Assembly: GCA_029204225.1 (NCBI GenBank)
Contig: CM055104.1
Coordinates: 21,113,761 to 21,177,760, forward strand
Direction of reading: 5' to 3'
Origin: Diphasiastrum complanatum
Lineage: Eukaryota > Streptophyta > Lycopodiopsida > Lycopodiales > Lycopodiaceae
DNA length: 64,000 nt
How positions within the stretch are numbered: the first letter of the stretch is position 1; each line of letters opens with the position of its first letter. The position numbers and the translations under genes are program-made. Below, in pieces: positions 36,176 to 47,456 of this stretch. Under the pieces are notes generated by a model, which was not told the origin of the DNA, made no database searches, and worked only from the letters and a program-made list of their open reading frames with translations.

Positions 36176-36751
36176 AAGTACAAGAGGATTTATTGATATT
36201 GATGGGGTTGATCCAAAACTAAGCCCAAATTAGCAAGTTTTTGAAAACTAGCTAATTTTTGTGTAGCGAGTTAGATTTGATAGGTATTTTCAATATTTTT
36301 TGACCAGAACTTATTGTGGGCTGTAGGAACACTTTTCACACGTGTGAGGCCGTACAGGTCCGGTTTTGTTGAGAAAATTCAAAAATTTGTCTCACACACC
36401 CAAATTGAGAGATTTTAACTGCAAAATCAAGCTTTTTCTATAAAGATTCTATTTTTATGATTTCTTCTAGATTAGATCAGCCAAAAAATCAAATTTGAAG
36501 CTTGAATTAGGTGCATAAAATGAGTTTCTCTGATTTTTTGAGTGCATGTTGAAGTTGAGAGAGATATTGCCAAAAATCATAGATTAAGGAGTGACTTTGC
36601 AAGATTGAGACTAGAATCTAAATTTTCATCATTCTAGATTGGTTCATGAGTGATAGGATTGTGTCTATAAGCTTTGAAATTGCTAGAAGACTTTAGGTTC
36701 AGATCTCTTAGAGAAACCAAAAGAGTTTCTAGTGCTTTTTCACATTCAAAA
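36176..36751 (+). mobile_element. Leader of element E
   Basis: Untranslated region including TTTTCACACGTGTGAG near 36336, flanked by GTAC words. It is mirrored in the relic leader at 3.73-4.5 kb. Confidence 0.7.
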
Positions 36752-36869
36752 ATGGCATCAAAGGGTGGTTTTTTGCTTGAAGCTAGTGAAAGGCTCACAT
36801 CCACTAATTATGCTAATTGGATAGTTTGAATGGAGTCTTTGCTTGTACTCCATGATCTTTATGACATAG
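36752..36869 (+). pseudogene. Element E gag, first fragment
   Basis: ATG at 36752 opens MASKGGFLLEASERLTSTNY, the usual start of this copia gag group. A TGA replaces the Arg codon of the family's WKVRMES motif. The frame runs to the target duplication CATAG, where element D is inserted, and resumes at 42452. Confidence 0.85.
36865..36869. repeat. Left target-site duplication of element D (CATAG)
   Basis: CATAG precedes TGTCAAATTT and is repeated at 42452-42456 after the right LTR. Confidence 0.9.
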
Positions 36870-37537
36870 TGTCAAATTTCAGAGTTTAAGGACTGAAATT
36901 GATCTACAAATGATCACAAAGAGTTATTGGTAGCTTGGGATCTTGATCTATATCAAGACTAGCTTCCAAATCTAGCTTCTACTTGACAATCTTTGTGATT
37001 CCAAGCAAGAACATTAAAAAAAGATGATCCATGGCTTCACACGTGTGAAGTACAGCTACTGTACGACTTGATAATAGAGATATAGTTTACTTCTCATTTA
37101 CTAAGCATTTATCCACAAAGAAAGTGCTTAAGAGAGTCAAACACAAAGATTGCTTCACAAACCAAGATTTCTCATCATTAGCTCAATAATGGATCCATCA
37201 TGGATCAAGTACAAAATCACAATACTTTCTCTCTAAGCTGCATCCAACACGTGTGGGACAGCTCATTGTACTCATCCATATCCATTTTGGATAAGATCTA
37301 TCAAGTTTGCCACATCATTCATTGGTGGTTTGTGTTGACCTTCTAGATTCCTACAATCTAGGACCTAACTCCTTTAATATAGGAGATGTCATATTAGACT
37401 CAAATGAAAGCTAATCAAAATGAATTTGAATATTACAAGTGTCATTTCACACATGTGGATAGGTCCTCACACGTGTGGATCCACATAGATGTCAAAATAC
37501 ATAAAAAAAACCATGTGAAAATTGCTTAATTCTAACG
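36870..37537 (-). mobile_element. 3' LTR of element D
   Basis: 668 bp. On minus it starts at 37537 with CGTTAGAATTAAGC (the right LTR has TG) and ends ...GACA. Three ACACGTGT-type palindromes are present. A purine tract (minus GAGGAGGAG) abuts it at 37538-37546. Confidence 0.88.
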
Positions 37538-37547
37538 CTCCTCCTCA

Positions 37548-40500
37548 ATTTTTACATGATACAACTATAATACATCTATCTACAACTCCGAAGGCTGATC
37601 TTAACTTGATAAATGAAGCCTTTGGCAAGGCTTTAGTGAGTAGATCAGCAAGTCAATCTGAAGAATACACATGATGTAGCTCGATCTCCTTTGTTTGAAC
37701 CTTTTCCCTCACAAAATGGTGAGCAATCTCTATGTGCTTGATCCTTGCATGGAATGTGGGATTGGTTGCTTATGCTTGGCTTGGTTGTCACAAAATATTG
37801 TTGGCTGCTCCTCGGCCTCCATGACTTGCAATTCCACCAAAAGCCTCTTCAACCATAGGATCTCCTTTGTTGTGGATGTTAGTGCCTTGTATTCCAATTC
37901 GGTTGAAGATAGAGAAATAGTATCTTACTTTTTGGAGAGCCAAGACACTATGCCATTGCTAAGGAAAGTGATAAAAGCACTTGTGGACCTCCTATCCACC
38001 TTATCACCTGCAAAATCAGCATCCGAATACGCCCTTAAGGCAAGATTAGATCCATCATATAAATGTCAAAGTTCTTGGTGGCCGAGATGTACCTCAACAC
38101 CCTTTTTGCATTTTTCCAATGACAAACCAATGGATTTTGCATAGATTGGCTTAGTTTGCCTACACTATAGCTTAAATCAGGTCTAGTTATAGTAAGATAG
38201 ATCAAGGAGCCTACAAGTCTCCTATATAGTGTGATGTCCTCAAAGGATGCTTCATCATCACTATTGAAAACTTTTACATTTTGCTCCATAGGAGTTTCTA
38301 CTCCTTTACAGTCTTTCATTTCAAACTTTTCTAAGATAGAAGGAGCGTATTTGGATTGACAAATAAAACTCAAATCCTTGCCTCTTGAAACTTCTACTCC
38401 TTATATGAAATGAAGATTACCAAGGTCCACCATCTTAAACTCCTTAAACAATGCTACTTTTACTTCTTGTATACCATCAAGATCATTTCCACTAAGGATA
38501 ATGTCATCAACATACAAAATGAGAATGATGATTTTACCATCATTAAATCTTAAGTACAAAGAAGGATCATAAGCACTTACAACAAACTTAATAGAGCTCA
38601 AGAAGGTATTCAACCTAGAGTACCAAGCTCTAGGTGCATGCTTAAGCCCATAAAGGCTTCTTAGCAGCAAACATACTTTTTCCTCTTGATCTTCTTTGAT
38701 GAAGCCCTTGGGTTGCCTCATGAAAATCTCCTCTTCCAAATATCCATTGAGAAAAGCATTAGTCACATCAAGTTGAAATAGAGGCCAATTGAAAGTCCTT
38801 GCAAGAGAAATAATCAACCTTATGGAAACTAGCTTAGCAACAGGAGCAAAAGTTTTATCAAAATCTACTCCCTTGGTTTGCAAGAACCCCTTTGCCACTA
38901 GCCTTGCCTTGTGTTTGTTGATGCTCCCATCTTGATTGTACTTCAATCTATAAATCCATTTGCACTCAAGTGGCTTTCTTCCTTGAGGAAGATCCACAAG
39001 CTTCCATGTATAATTCTCCATAAGAGCATCATACTCTTTTTGCATGGCATCCCTCCATTCTTGTGACTCCATAGCTTCTTCAAAGCAACTTTGCTCATCA
39101 AACATAGAAGTCAGAAAAGTGTAAGAGGTAAGTGAATGTAGATTTTCCCTTTGTTCACCTTTGTCAACATAGGTGAGCCTTAAGGGCTCAGCCTTCCTTC
39201 TTGTAGATCTCCTTGGAGTCCTCGGATCTTGAAATGGATCTTCAAGATCTTGATCACATGTAGGCTCCTCCTCAAACCTTACAAGATCCTTGACATAAGA
39301 TGGATTAGAAGCTTTCTCATTCAACTTGTAGTAGTTACCTTCATCAATAACCAACAAAGACCCCTTTAATAGAAGTAGGATCATCCTTTTTTCTTGTATC
39401 TACTGCCTGAAAAACATAACAAGTAGATCCAAAAATTCTTAGATCTTTAAGATTCGGCTTCTTACAAAATAGAGCCTCATAAGATGTTATGCCTCCAATG
39501 GGCTTACATGGCAATCTATTACACAAATAAGTTGCACAAATAATAGCCTCTCCCCAAAAGGACTTAGGTAGAGATGCATCTAACCCTAAAGCCTTAGCAC
39601 ACTCACATAGTGTTCTATTTATCCTCTCGGCTATACCATTTTGTTGAGGACTATAAGTACATGTAGGTTCTCTCTTAATGCCATTGGATTTACAAAACTC
39701 TATCATCTTGGTGGAGATATACTCTCCACCATTATCACTTCTCAGTACTTTAATTCTAGCATCAAGTTGATTTTCAACTAGAGTTTTGAGCTTAACAAAA
39801 GCTTCAAACACTTTAGATTCTTGAGAAAAAGAGTGCACATCACTATGAATAAGATCTAATGCTTTTGTAGATCTAGTGGAAGAGATATCAAAAGGTAGCT
39901 TGTGTGTCTTTGAGAGGCTACAAGCTTCACAACTTTTTCCACACTTTGAGAGTGTCTTTGGAAGGCCGAGAGCAAGATCCTTGGTGCATAGCATCTCCAT
40001 AGATTTGAAGTTGGGGTGGCCCAACCTCTTATGCCAAAGCTCCACTTGATTGAGCTCCTCCTTCACCATGTTCACACTTCCAAGAAAAACATTAGCATCA
40101 AGCTTAAAAAGCCTTCCTTGCTTGAATCCCTTTACAATGCAAGTATTATTCATCATTATGGAGCAAACACCTTGCTTAAAATGGACATCTAAGCCATCAT
40201 CCATCAATTGTCCTACACTTAACAAAACTTAGTGAGTGTAGGAACATAGAGTACATTATCAAGGTCTACTCTTTTAGAGGATCCAAGACTTAAGGGAATA
40301 GTTTCCACTCCATCTATTCTACATTCTTGATCACTTGCTGTTAGAATAGACTTTTTACAACCTACAAAAGGTACAAGAGTTGAGAAAAAATCCTTTTGGA
40401 ATGTCATGTGGGAACTAGCCCCACTATCAATCCACCATGTGTCCGATGGAGTAGCTCTTTGATGTTGATGTAGAAGCCATCAAGGATAAATCCACTTCAT

Positions 40501-41346
40501 CCTCATCTTCCTCAAGAGTGAGGTTGCCTTGTTTGCTCTCTCCTTGTGCATTCTTCTTCTTGAAATACTCGGATGCAAAGTGCCCCTTATTTTCACAAAA
40601 GAAGCACTTGAGTTTAGCTTTGTTCTTCTTTCCACCTTTGGAGCTTGATGGTTGATCATCATTCTTGGTCTCCTTGTGTTGGATCTTCTTCTTTGATTTT
40701 TCCTTTCCCTTGCTTGAGAAGTTGGCCTTCTCATCACAATCATGCAACTTTAAGGATCTAATCCTTTGCTTGACATGAAGGATCCTATTCTCCTCGGCGA
40801 CAAGCACACTATGGAGCTTGTCAATGGAAGGTTGTGCATCTTGAATAGCAAAGCTTTGTACAAGATTGGAGAACTCATCTCCAAGACCATTCAAAATGAT
40901 TTGAACAAGTTCATCATCATGAATACGCTCACTAATGATGGGAAAATCTTTGTTGAGAGATTTTATTCTCAAGACATACTCTTGAGCACTCTCATCACTC
41001 CCTCTAATGCTTTGAAGAACTTTGTTTCTATTCATAGGCACTCTAGAGGTATTTTTGGATTCATAAATCCCTTTGAGGTACTTCCATGCCTCCTTGGCCG
41101 AGGTACAAGATGCCACTTCCTTTAGAAGTTCATTACTAACATTCAATATCAAGCAATGTACCTCAATTGATCTTGCCCTCGAGGTTCTTCTTCTTCTCCT
41201 ATGACAAGATCAAACATATCTTGGAGCACAAGTAGTGACTCCATTCTTACTTTCCAAGTTGAATAATAATTAGAATTTAGCCTTTCATTATAATGATCTT
41301 GAACTGAAAAAGATTTGGGAAAGTGTATTCTACACAATCTATTCAC
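37548..41346 (-). pseudogene. Ty1/copia element D: gag-pol, decayed
   Basis: Gag (41346-40427, one frameshift near 41150) ends in a knuckle CFFCENKGHFASEY whose last Cys has become Tyr. Protease WWIDSGASSHM (about 40425) is intact in another frame. The integrase frame 40225-39344 has HHCC from LWHKRLGHPNF, catalytic Asp in IHSDVHS, Asp in SDNGGEY and Glu in NGIAERINRT. About 26 residues containing the FIDD strand, present in E and F, are deleted between SFSQES and VFEAF. RT (39384-38401) has FLNGYLEEEIFM and YVDDIILSG. A stop near 38400 splits it from RNase H (38373-37560). It was inserted into E gag after E had integrated into G. Confidence 0.9.
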
Positions 41347-41780
41347 TTAGAACCTTGGATTTGATTTTTGGAAGTGCCAATGCCTTCCTATGGTGTATAG
41401 AATTGGTTTTAGTTTCACTCTTGAACTAAAAAAATAAGCCTCAAACTCTCTCTCAAGGATTTGTAGGTTTAATAAGATTCTAACACCATTCACTCATCAA
41501 ATCTATAATGGAAACAATGGTTTTTCATAAGCACATCACTAGTTTCACTCTACACAATTTGTTTGAAGCTCAAATATTGAAAAAACACAAAGTTTTGGTG
41601 AAAGTACAACTCCAGTAGCCTCTCACACGTGTGAGAAGTACATCTGAACTTTACACACTAATCTGAACCTCAACATCACAAGTAAACTATTAGAAAAGGT
41701 CGCCCTCCTTCAAAGTGAATCTAGCACCAATGCTTTCACCAAAATGAAGACTTTTTGATCATCAACTAAGCTCTTTGATT

Positions 41781-41794
41781 TGGCTCTGATACCA
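41781..41794 (-). promoter_or_regulatory. Primer binding site of element D
   Basis: The minus strand reads TGGTATCAGAGCCA, a perfect site directly inside the 5' LTR. A TCTCACACGTGTGAGA palindrome lies in the leader at about 41622. Confidence 0.88.
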
Positions 41795-42451
41795 TGTCGA
41801 ATTTCAGAGATTAAGGATTAAAATTGATCTACAAATGATCACAAAGAGTGATTGGTTGCTTGGGATCTTGATCTATATCAAGACTAGCTTCCAAATCTAG
41901 CTTCTACTTGACAATCTTTGTGATTCCATGCAAGAACATTAAAAAAAGATGATCCATGGCTTCACACGTGTGAAGTATAGCTACTATACGAATAGAGAAA
42001 TAGTTTACTTCTCATTTACTAAGCATTCATCCACAAAGAAAGTGCTTAAGAGAGTCAAAACACAAAGATTGCTTCACAAACCAAGATTTCTCATCATTAG
42101 CTCAATAATGGATCCATCATGGATCAAGTAAAAAATCACAATACTCTCTCTCTAAGCTGCATCCAGCATGTGTGGGACAGCTCATTGTACTCATCCATAT
42201 CCACTTTGGATAAGATCTATCAAGTTTGCCACATCATCCATTGGTGGTTTGACCTTCTAGATTCCTACAATCTAGGACCCAACTCCTATAATATAGGAGA
42301 TGTCATATTAGACCCAAATGAAAGCTAATCAAAATGGATCTGAATATTACAAGTGTCATTTCACACGTGTGGAGAGGTCCTCACACGTGTGGATCCACAT
42401 AGATGTCAAAATACATAAAAAAAACCATGTGAAATTTGCTTAATTCTAACA
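41795..42451 (-). mobile_element. 5' LTR of element D
   Basis: TGTCGAATTTC...TTCTAACA on plus, 657 bp, paired with 36870-37537. Differences and small indels indicate an older insertion than F. ACACGTGT palindromes are seen at about 41962, 42362 and 42381. Confidence 0.9.
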
Positions 42452-43270
42452 CATAGTACTTGAGGTGGAAGTAGAACCTCAAGGAGGAGTTGAATTGGTA
42501 AAGTACAAAAAGAGATGTAGAGTTGCATTACATTGCATAAAGATGAATGTAAGTAATGAAAATTTGAAGGAAATCTCATGTTGTACCACATCCAAAGAGG
42601 CACGGGATTCATAAAAAGCAATTTATGGATCCAAGAATACTTCAAGGATACTCATGCTTAGGAATCAAATCCTTCAAAGCATGAAAGAAAGTAGTGAAAA
42701 TGCCCAAAATTAGGTCTTTAGGATCAAATCTTTGAATAAGGAGTTGTCTTCTATAGATGATAAAAGCAGAGATGATGAGTTAGTTCAAATCATTTTGAAT
42801 GGATTAGGAGATGATTATTCCAAATTTGTTCAAACCTTTGCTATTCAAGATTCACTTCCTAGTATTGAAAAACTTCAAAGTGTGCTTGTAAGTGAGGAGA
42901 GTAGAATGCTTCATATCAAAAGTAGGATGAGTTCCTTATCCTTGAATGATGGTGATGAAAAAGCTAACTTTTCCTTGAAAGGCAAGAAGAAAAAGCTTCC
43001 ATCCAAGAAGACTCAAGACGTGGAGATGGAGAACAAAGATGGAACATCAAGTTCCAAAGGCAAGAGCAAAAAGGACAAGAAGAAGTCGAAGTGTTTCTTT
43101 TGTGGAAAAAAGAGACATTTTGCATCCGAGTGCTACAAGAACAAGAATTCCCAAGAGAAGGACAATCAAGGCAATCTTGTGCCTGCGAGGAGGAAGAGTG
43201 CAATCTATCTTTGATGGTATCCTCACCACAAACATCTAATCAAGACACTTGGTGGATTGATAGTGGGGCA
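42452..43270 (+). pseudogene. Element E gag (continued), knuckle, protease start
   Basis: It resumes with the second CATAG. The frame reads on through ALHCIKMNVSNENLKEIS and LVQIILNGLGDDYSKFVQTF to the knuckle CFFCGKKRHFASEC, then in a shifted frame DTWWIDSGA, where the protease is cut at GGGCA by the solo LTR. Stops occur at the codons after EARDS and NAQN. Confidence 0.87.
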
Positions 43271-43925
43271 TGTGAAAAATACAGATCCTAAGTGGATCTA
43301 AACTCCAAGATCATTGGCTTGAATGCTTGCACTCCAAACTACATAAGCTAGGAATTGGCAACACATTCTATGCTACCTAGAATGCAAAGAACTTGATCAA
43401 AAAGCATTTACCACAAATGGAAACTTCCATAAACATCAAGTGCGGCCCAAAATAGCATTATACAGTCCATAATACATCAACCTACCACTTTTGGAAAGCA
43501 CCTAAGATCATACACAATAGCTTGAAGACAATACACACAACAATGCTCTCAATGGAGGAAGAAACAATGACAATGATCTATTGATCTCAATGAAGCATAC
43601 AAAAGGTTTCTCCAACCTGTTCTCCACGACTTCCCTACTATTTATGGATGAGGAAGATGACTCTCTCTCCTCTCTCTAGAAGGTACTTGACCCTAGATAT
43701 TCCCTATATAGGAAAAATAGCTAAAAATGGCTTATATGACCAAAATACATCAAAATGGTCTCATTTTGAAGGGTATGAAGTTTGACACTTCATCATACTG
43801 AAAAAATACAGTAAATAAAAACATTGTGGCCTGGTTCACACGTGTGAAACTCCAGAACCAAAACTATTTACAATTTTAGCCAATTTAGGCCTCAAACTAG
43901 CTAGGAAATGTTGACAATTTTCACA
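43271..43925 (-). mobile_element. Solo LTR of the F family
   Basis: 655 bp, the same sequence and orientation as the F LTRs. It has perfect target duplications GGGCA at 43266-43270 and 43926-43930, splitting the protease codon run ...SGA|TSHM of element E. A solo LTR forms by recombination between the two LTRs of a full element. Confidence 0.95.
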
Positions 43926-45194
43926 GGGCAACCTCTCACATGACTCACTAAAAAGACTACTTTTCTAATCTACCGTTTTTACAATAGTTCTAAGAGAATT
44001 ATCTTCACCGCAAGTGATCAAGAATGTGAGATTGTAGGTGTTGGATCTATTCTTTTATGTCTAGGATCATTTTAAAAGTAGATCTAGACAATGTTCTTTA
44101 TGTACCTTCAATTACAAAGAACTTGTTGATTGTAGGACAACTTATGGATAGTGGAATAGATGTACATTTCAAGCATGGAGCATGTTCTATCTTGAAAGAT
44201 GAAAAATGTGTTGCTAGTGGTTTCAAGCAAGGGAGGTTATTCAAATTGGATGTTAATGTGATGGTTGGAAGTGTGAACATGGCAAGGGAGGAGCTCACTC
44301 AAGTGGAATTATGGCATAAAAGGCTAGGCCATCCTAACTACAAAGCTATGGAGACTATGGTGACAAAGGAGCTAGCAAGTGGACTTCCCAAAACCATATC
44401 CAAGTGTGGCAAGCTTTGTGAAGCTTGTGGACTCTCCAAATCTCATAAGCTACCTTTCAAGAGATCTTTGACAAGCTCTAACTCTCCTGTTGACCTTATA
44501 CACTCGGATGTTCATTCATTTTCACATGAATCAAATGGTGGAGCTCTTATGTATGTCACTTTTATTGATGATAAATTAAAATACTCTTGGGCTTATCTCT
44601 TGTCTAAGAAAAGTGAAGTTTTTGAGTCCTTTGTGAAGTTCAAAACTCTTGTGGAAAAGCAACTTAATACTAGCTTGAAAGTATTAAGAAGTGATAATGG
44701 AGGGGAGTACATCTCCAATAGGATGAAAGAGTTTTGTGAAACTAATGGCATTAGGAGAGAGTTTACTTGCACATATACTCCACAAAAAAATGGAGTAGCT
44801 GAGAGAAAGAATAGGACACTATGTGAGTGTGCTAAAGCTTTGAGATTAGATGCATCCCTTCCTATTTCATTTTGGAGAGAAGGTATTTTATGTGCAAACT
44901 TTCTATGTAATAGAATGACTAATAGTGCCATTGAAGGACTTACACCTTATGAAGTATTGTATGGCAAAAAGCAAATCTTAGTGATTTGAAAGTTTTTGGA
45001 TGTACTTGTTATGTACATATTTCTTTAGAAACAAGGAAAAAGAAAGATGCCACTTCTTTTTAGGAATCTTTGTTGGTTATAGTGAGAATAAGAAAGCCTA
45101 TAGGATATTTGATCCTGTTACCAAGAAAGTTGTTGTAAGTAGAGATGTACTTTTTGACGAATCTCTCCAAGCCAAAGGAAAGGTGACCTCCAAC
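43926..45194 (+). pseudogene. Element E pol (continued): protease end, integrase
   Basis: After TSHMTH the frame has several stops, then an open run at 44057-44989: VLYVPSITKNLLIVGQLMD, HHCC ELWHKRLGHPNYKA...CEAC, catalytic Asp in IHSDVHS, FIDDKLKYSWAYLL, Asp in SDNGGEY and Glu in NGVAERKNRT. A frameshift near 44980 leads to TCYVHISLETRKKKDA, and a stop then precedes FVGYSENKKAYRI and VVVSRDVLFDE. It is cut at 45194 by the LTR of element C. RT of E is not found in the window. The whole segment recurs at 53233-54501. Confidence 0.9.
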
Positions 45195-46236
45195 TGTTGG
45201 ATTTACTCCTTCTACTCTCCTAAATCCCAATTTTAATCTGCCTCCATTCATGCTGCATTTTTTTTCTTCTTTTCTAACGTTGTCATGCAGTCTGCATTTT
45301 TACATGCAAATTTGCACAGACGAAGAAAGGCGAATAAATCACGACACTGTGTTCTTACATAGTCATGGTGACAAGCGAAAAGGAGACACTACCTTATTGA
45401 ATGCCAAGGTGCCCTAACAGATAAGGCACCCTGTAAATCTTATCCTACGGCCATTCATAAGAGTGACACACATTTGTGTCATTACCAACGTTCACTTCAG
45501 TACTGGTTGACGTCGCACCCTTTTCACCTTCACCCCATGCAGTCGCGCTAATAGATTGGACAACGATTGCAGCCACCCACGATCTCCTACAGACAACACA
45601 TCCACTTTGTACTTTCGCATCTGCACACCTGTAATATTATGTATATATATTGGATACCATCTGAGTATTCGATGATGATGATGATTAGATGATCAAGTGA
45701 GTGAAGAAAAGACTAAGAGAAGAGGTTTCATTCCTCATTACAGACAGAAATAAGCTTTGTAGGGCACGGGTTTTCGTTCGCTACAGTCTTGTGCTCTACC
45801 GCATTATTGACTTGTATACTTGACGTACTTAATCTGACACAGTTCATTTGTTCTGCATTTTGAATTTGTCAATATTGCTATGCTTATTCTTCATTCTGTT
45901 AGATCTTTCCTGTTGCTCTTTCTGGTAATAGATGACTAACTTTTAGTCTTGTCTTTTGCAAATAATTCGCGACTAATTATCAGTCGAGCACAGTCTAGCT
46001 CTTCGCAAATCATTTGTGACAGATAATTTGTCTTGAAATTCGCGATAAATTATTCATCTAGCGCTTCATCCATTTAAATATTTGGCTACGTAATCTAGAA
46101 TGACTGTGATTTCTATCACTAAAGTCATGCTTAGGGAGAGAGTCATTTAACTCATTCCACTGCACACGAACATTATTTGTTCGAGTTTGCTTCTCGTTCG
46201 TGTTCGTCATCTATTCTTCCTCCCTCTCTCCCAACA
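45195..46236 (+). mobile_element. 5' LTR of element C
   Basis: TGTTGGATTTACTCC...CTCTCTCCCAACA, 1042 bp, with matching TGTTGG/CCAACA ends and CCAAC as the left flank. It has ATTCGCGA words near 45966 and 46038. An almost identical copy is at 54502-55543. Confidence 0.85.
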
Positions 46237-46250
46237 TGGTATCAGAACAA
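46237..46250 (+). promoter_or_regulatory. Primer binding site of element C
   Basis: TGGTATCAGAACAA directly follows the LTR. Confidence 0.8.
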
Positions 46251-46392
46251 TCTTTATAGCTCGATTAGCTCCCACATTACAAGACTCTACTAGCCGATAG
46301 AGTAATTATTTTCTTGTTCTGTATTTTCAGTATTAGATTTTCATACTTAAGTCACTGATAGTTTCTCCTATCACTTAGACTAATTCTTCCAC

Positions 46393-46801
46393 ATGGATTC
46401 CCAAGGGAAAGCTAGTCCTCTCATGGACAAGTTTTATGGAGCCAATTACCATCTGTGGAAATTAAAGATGAAGATTGTACTAATGACAAAAGAATTGTAC
46501 GACGTTATCACAGGTGCAGAAGGAAAACCCGAAGCGGACGACGCGACAATCGCCAGATGGAAGTTGAAGGATGGAAAAGCTTTCGCGTTGATCATCCTCA
46601 ACATCACGGATACACAGATCGGCCATGTATCCGAGGTTTAGACATCGTAAAAAGTCTGGGACATCTTGAGCACACTATACAAAGTGTGAGATATAGCTTC
46701 CAAGCTACATCTCAGGAGGAAATTCTACTCCCTCAAGATGGCGAATGTTGATTCTCTGCAGAATCACATTAATCAGTTCAAGAACCTGCTAAGGAAAATG
46801 G
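46393..46801 (+). pseudogene. Element C gag, 5' part
   Basis: ATG at 46393 opens MDSQGKASPLMDKFYGANYH, then LWKLKMKIVLMTKELYDVIT and DGKAFALIILNITDTQIGHV. A TAG interrupts it at 46639, after which the frame reads KVWDIL and NHINQFKNLLRKM up to 46801. There the F LTR begins. Confidence 0.85.
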
Positions 46802-47456
46802 TGTGAAAAATACAGATCCTAAGTGGATCTAAACTCCAAGATCATTGGCTTGAATGCTTGCACTCCAAACTACATAAGCTAGGAATTGGCAACACATTCT
46901 ATGCTACCTAGAATGCAAAGAACTTGATCAAAAAGCATTTATCACAAATGGAAACTTCCATAAACATCAAGTGCGGCCCAAAATAGCATTATACAGTCCA
47001 TAATACATCAGCCTACCACTTTTGGAAAACACCTAAGATCATACACAATAGCTTGAAGACAATACACACAACAATGCTCTCAATGGAGGAAGAAACAATG
47101 ACAATGATCTATTGATCTCAATGAAGCATACAAAAGGTTTCTCCAACCTGTTCTCCACGACTTCCCTACTATTTATGGATGAGGAAGATGACTCTCTCTC
47201 CTCTCTCTAGAAGGTACTTGACCCTAGATATTCCCTATATAGGAAAAATAGCTAAAAATGGCTTATATGATCAAAATACATCAAAATGGTCTCATTTTGA
47301 AGGGTATGAAGTTTGACACTTCATCATACTGAAAAAATACAGTAAATAAAAACATTGTGGCCTGGTTCACACGTGTGAAACTCCAGAACCAAAACTATTT
47401 ACAATTTTAGCCAATTTAGGCCTCAAACTAGCTAGGAAATGTTGACAATTTTCACA
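46802..47456 (-). mobile_element. 3' LTR of element F
   Basis: 655 bp. By eye about seven differences separate it from the right LTR, so insertion or recombination was recent. Left flank AATGG does not match the right flank GGGCA. The palindrome TTCACACGTGTGAA lies near 47368. Confidence 0.95.

Noticed and set aside
37695-38144. Plus-strand 149-residue frame
   Set aside because: It is antisense to the RNase H of element D; the minus strand has the homology.
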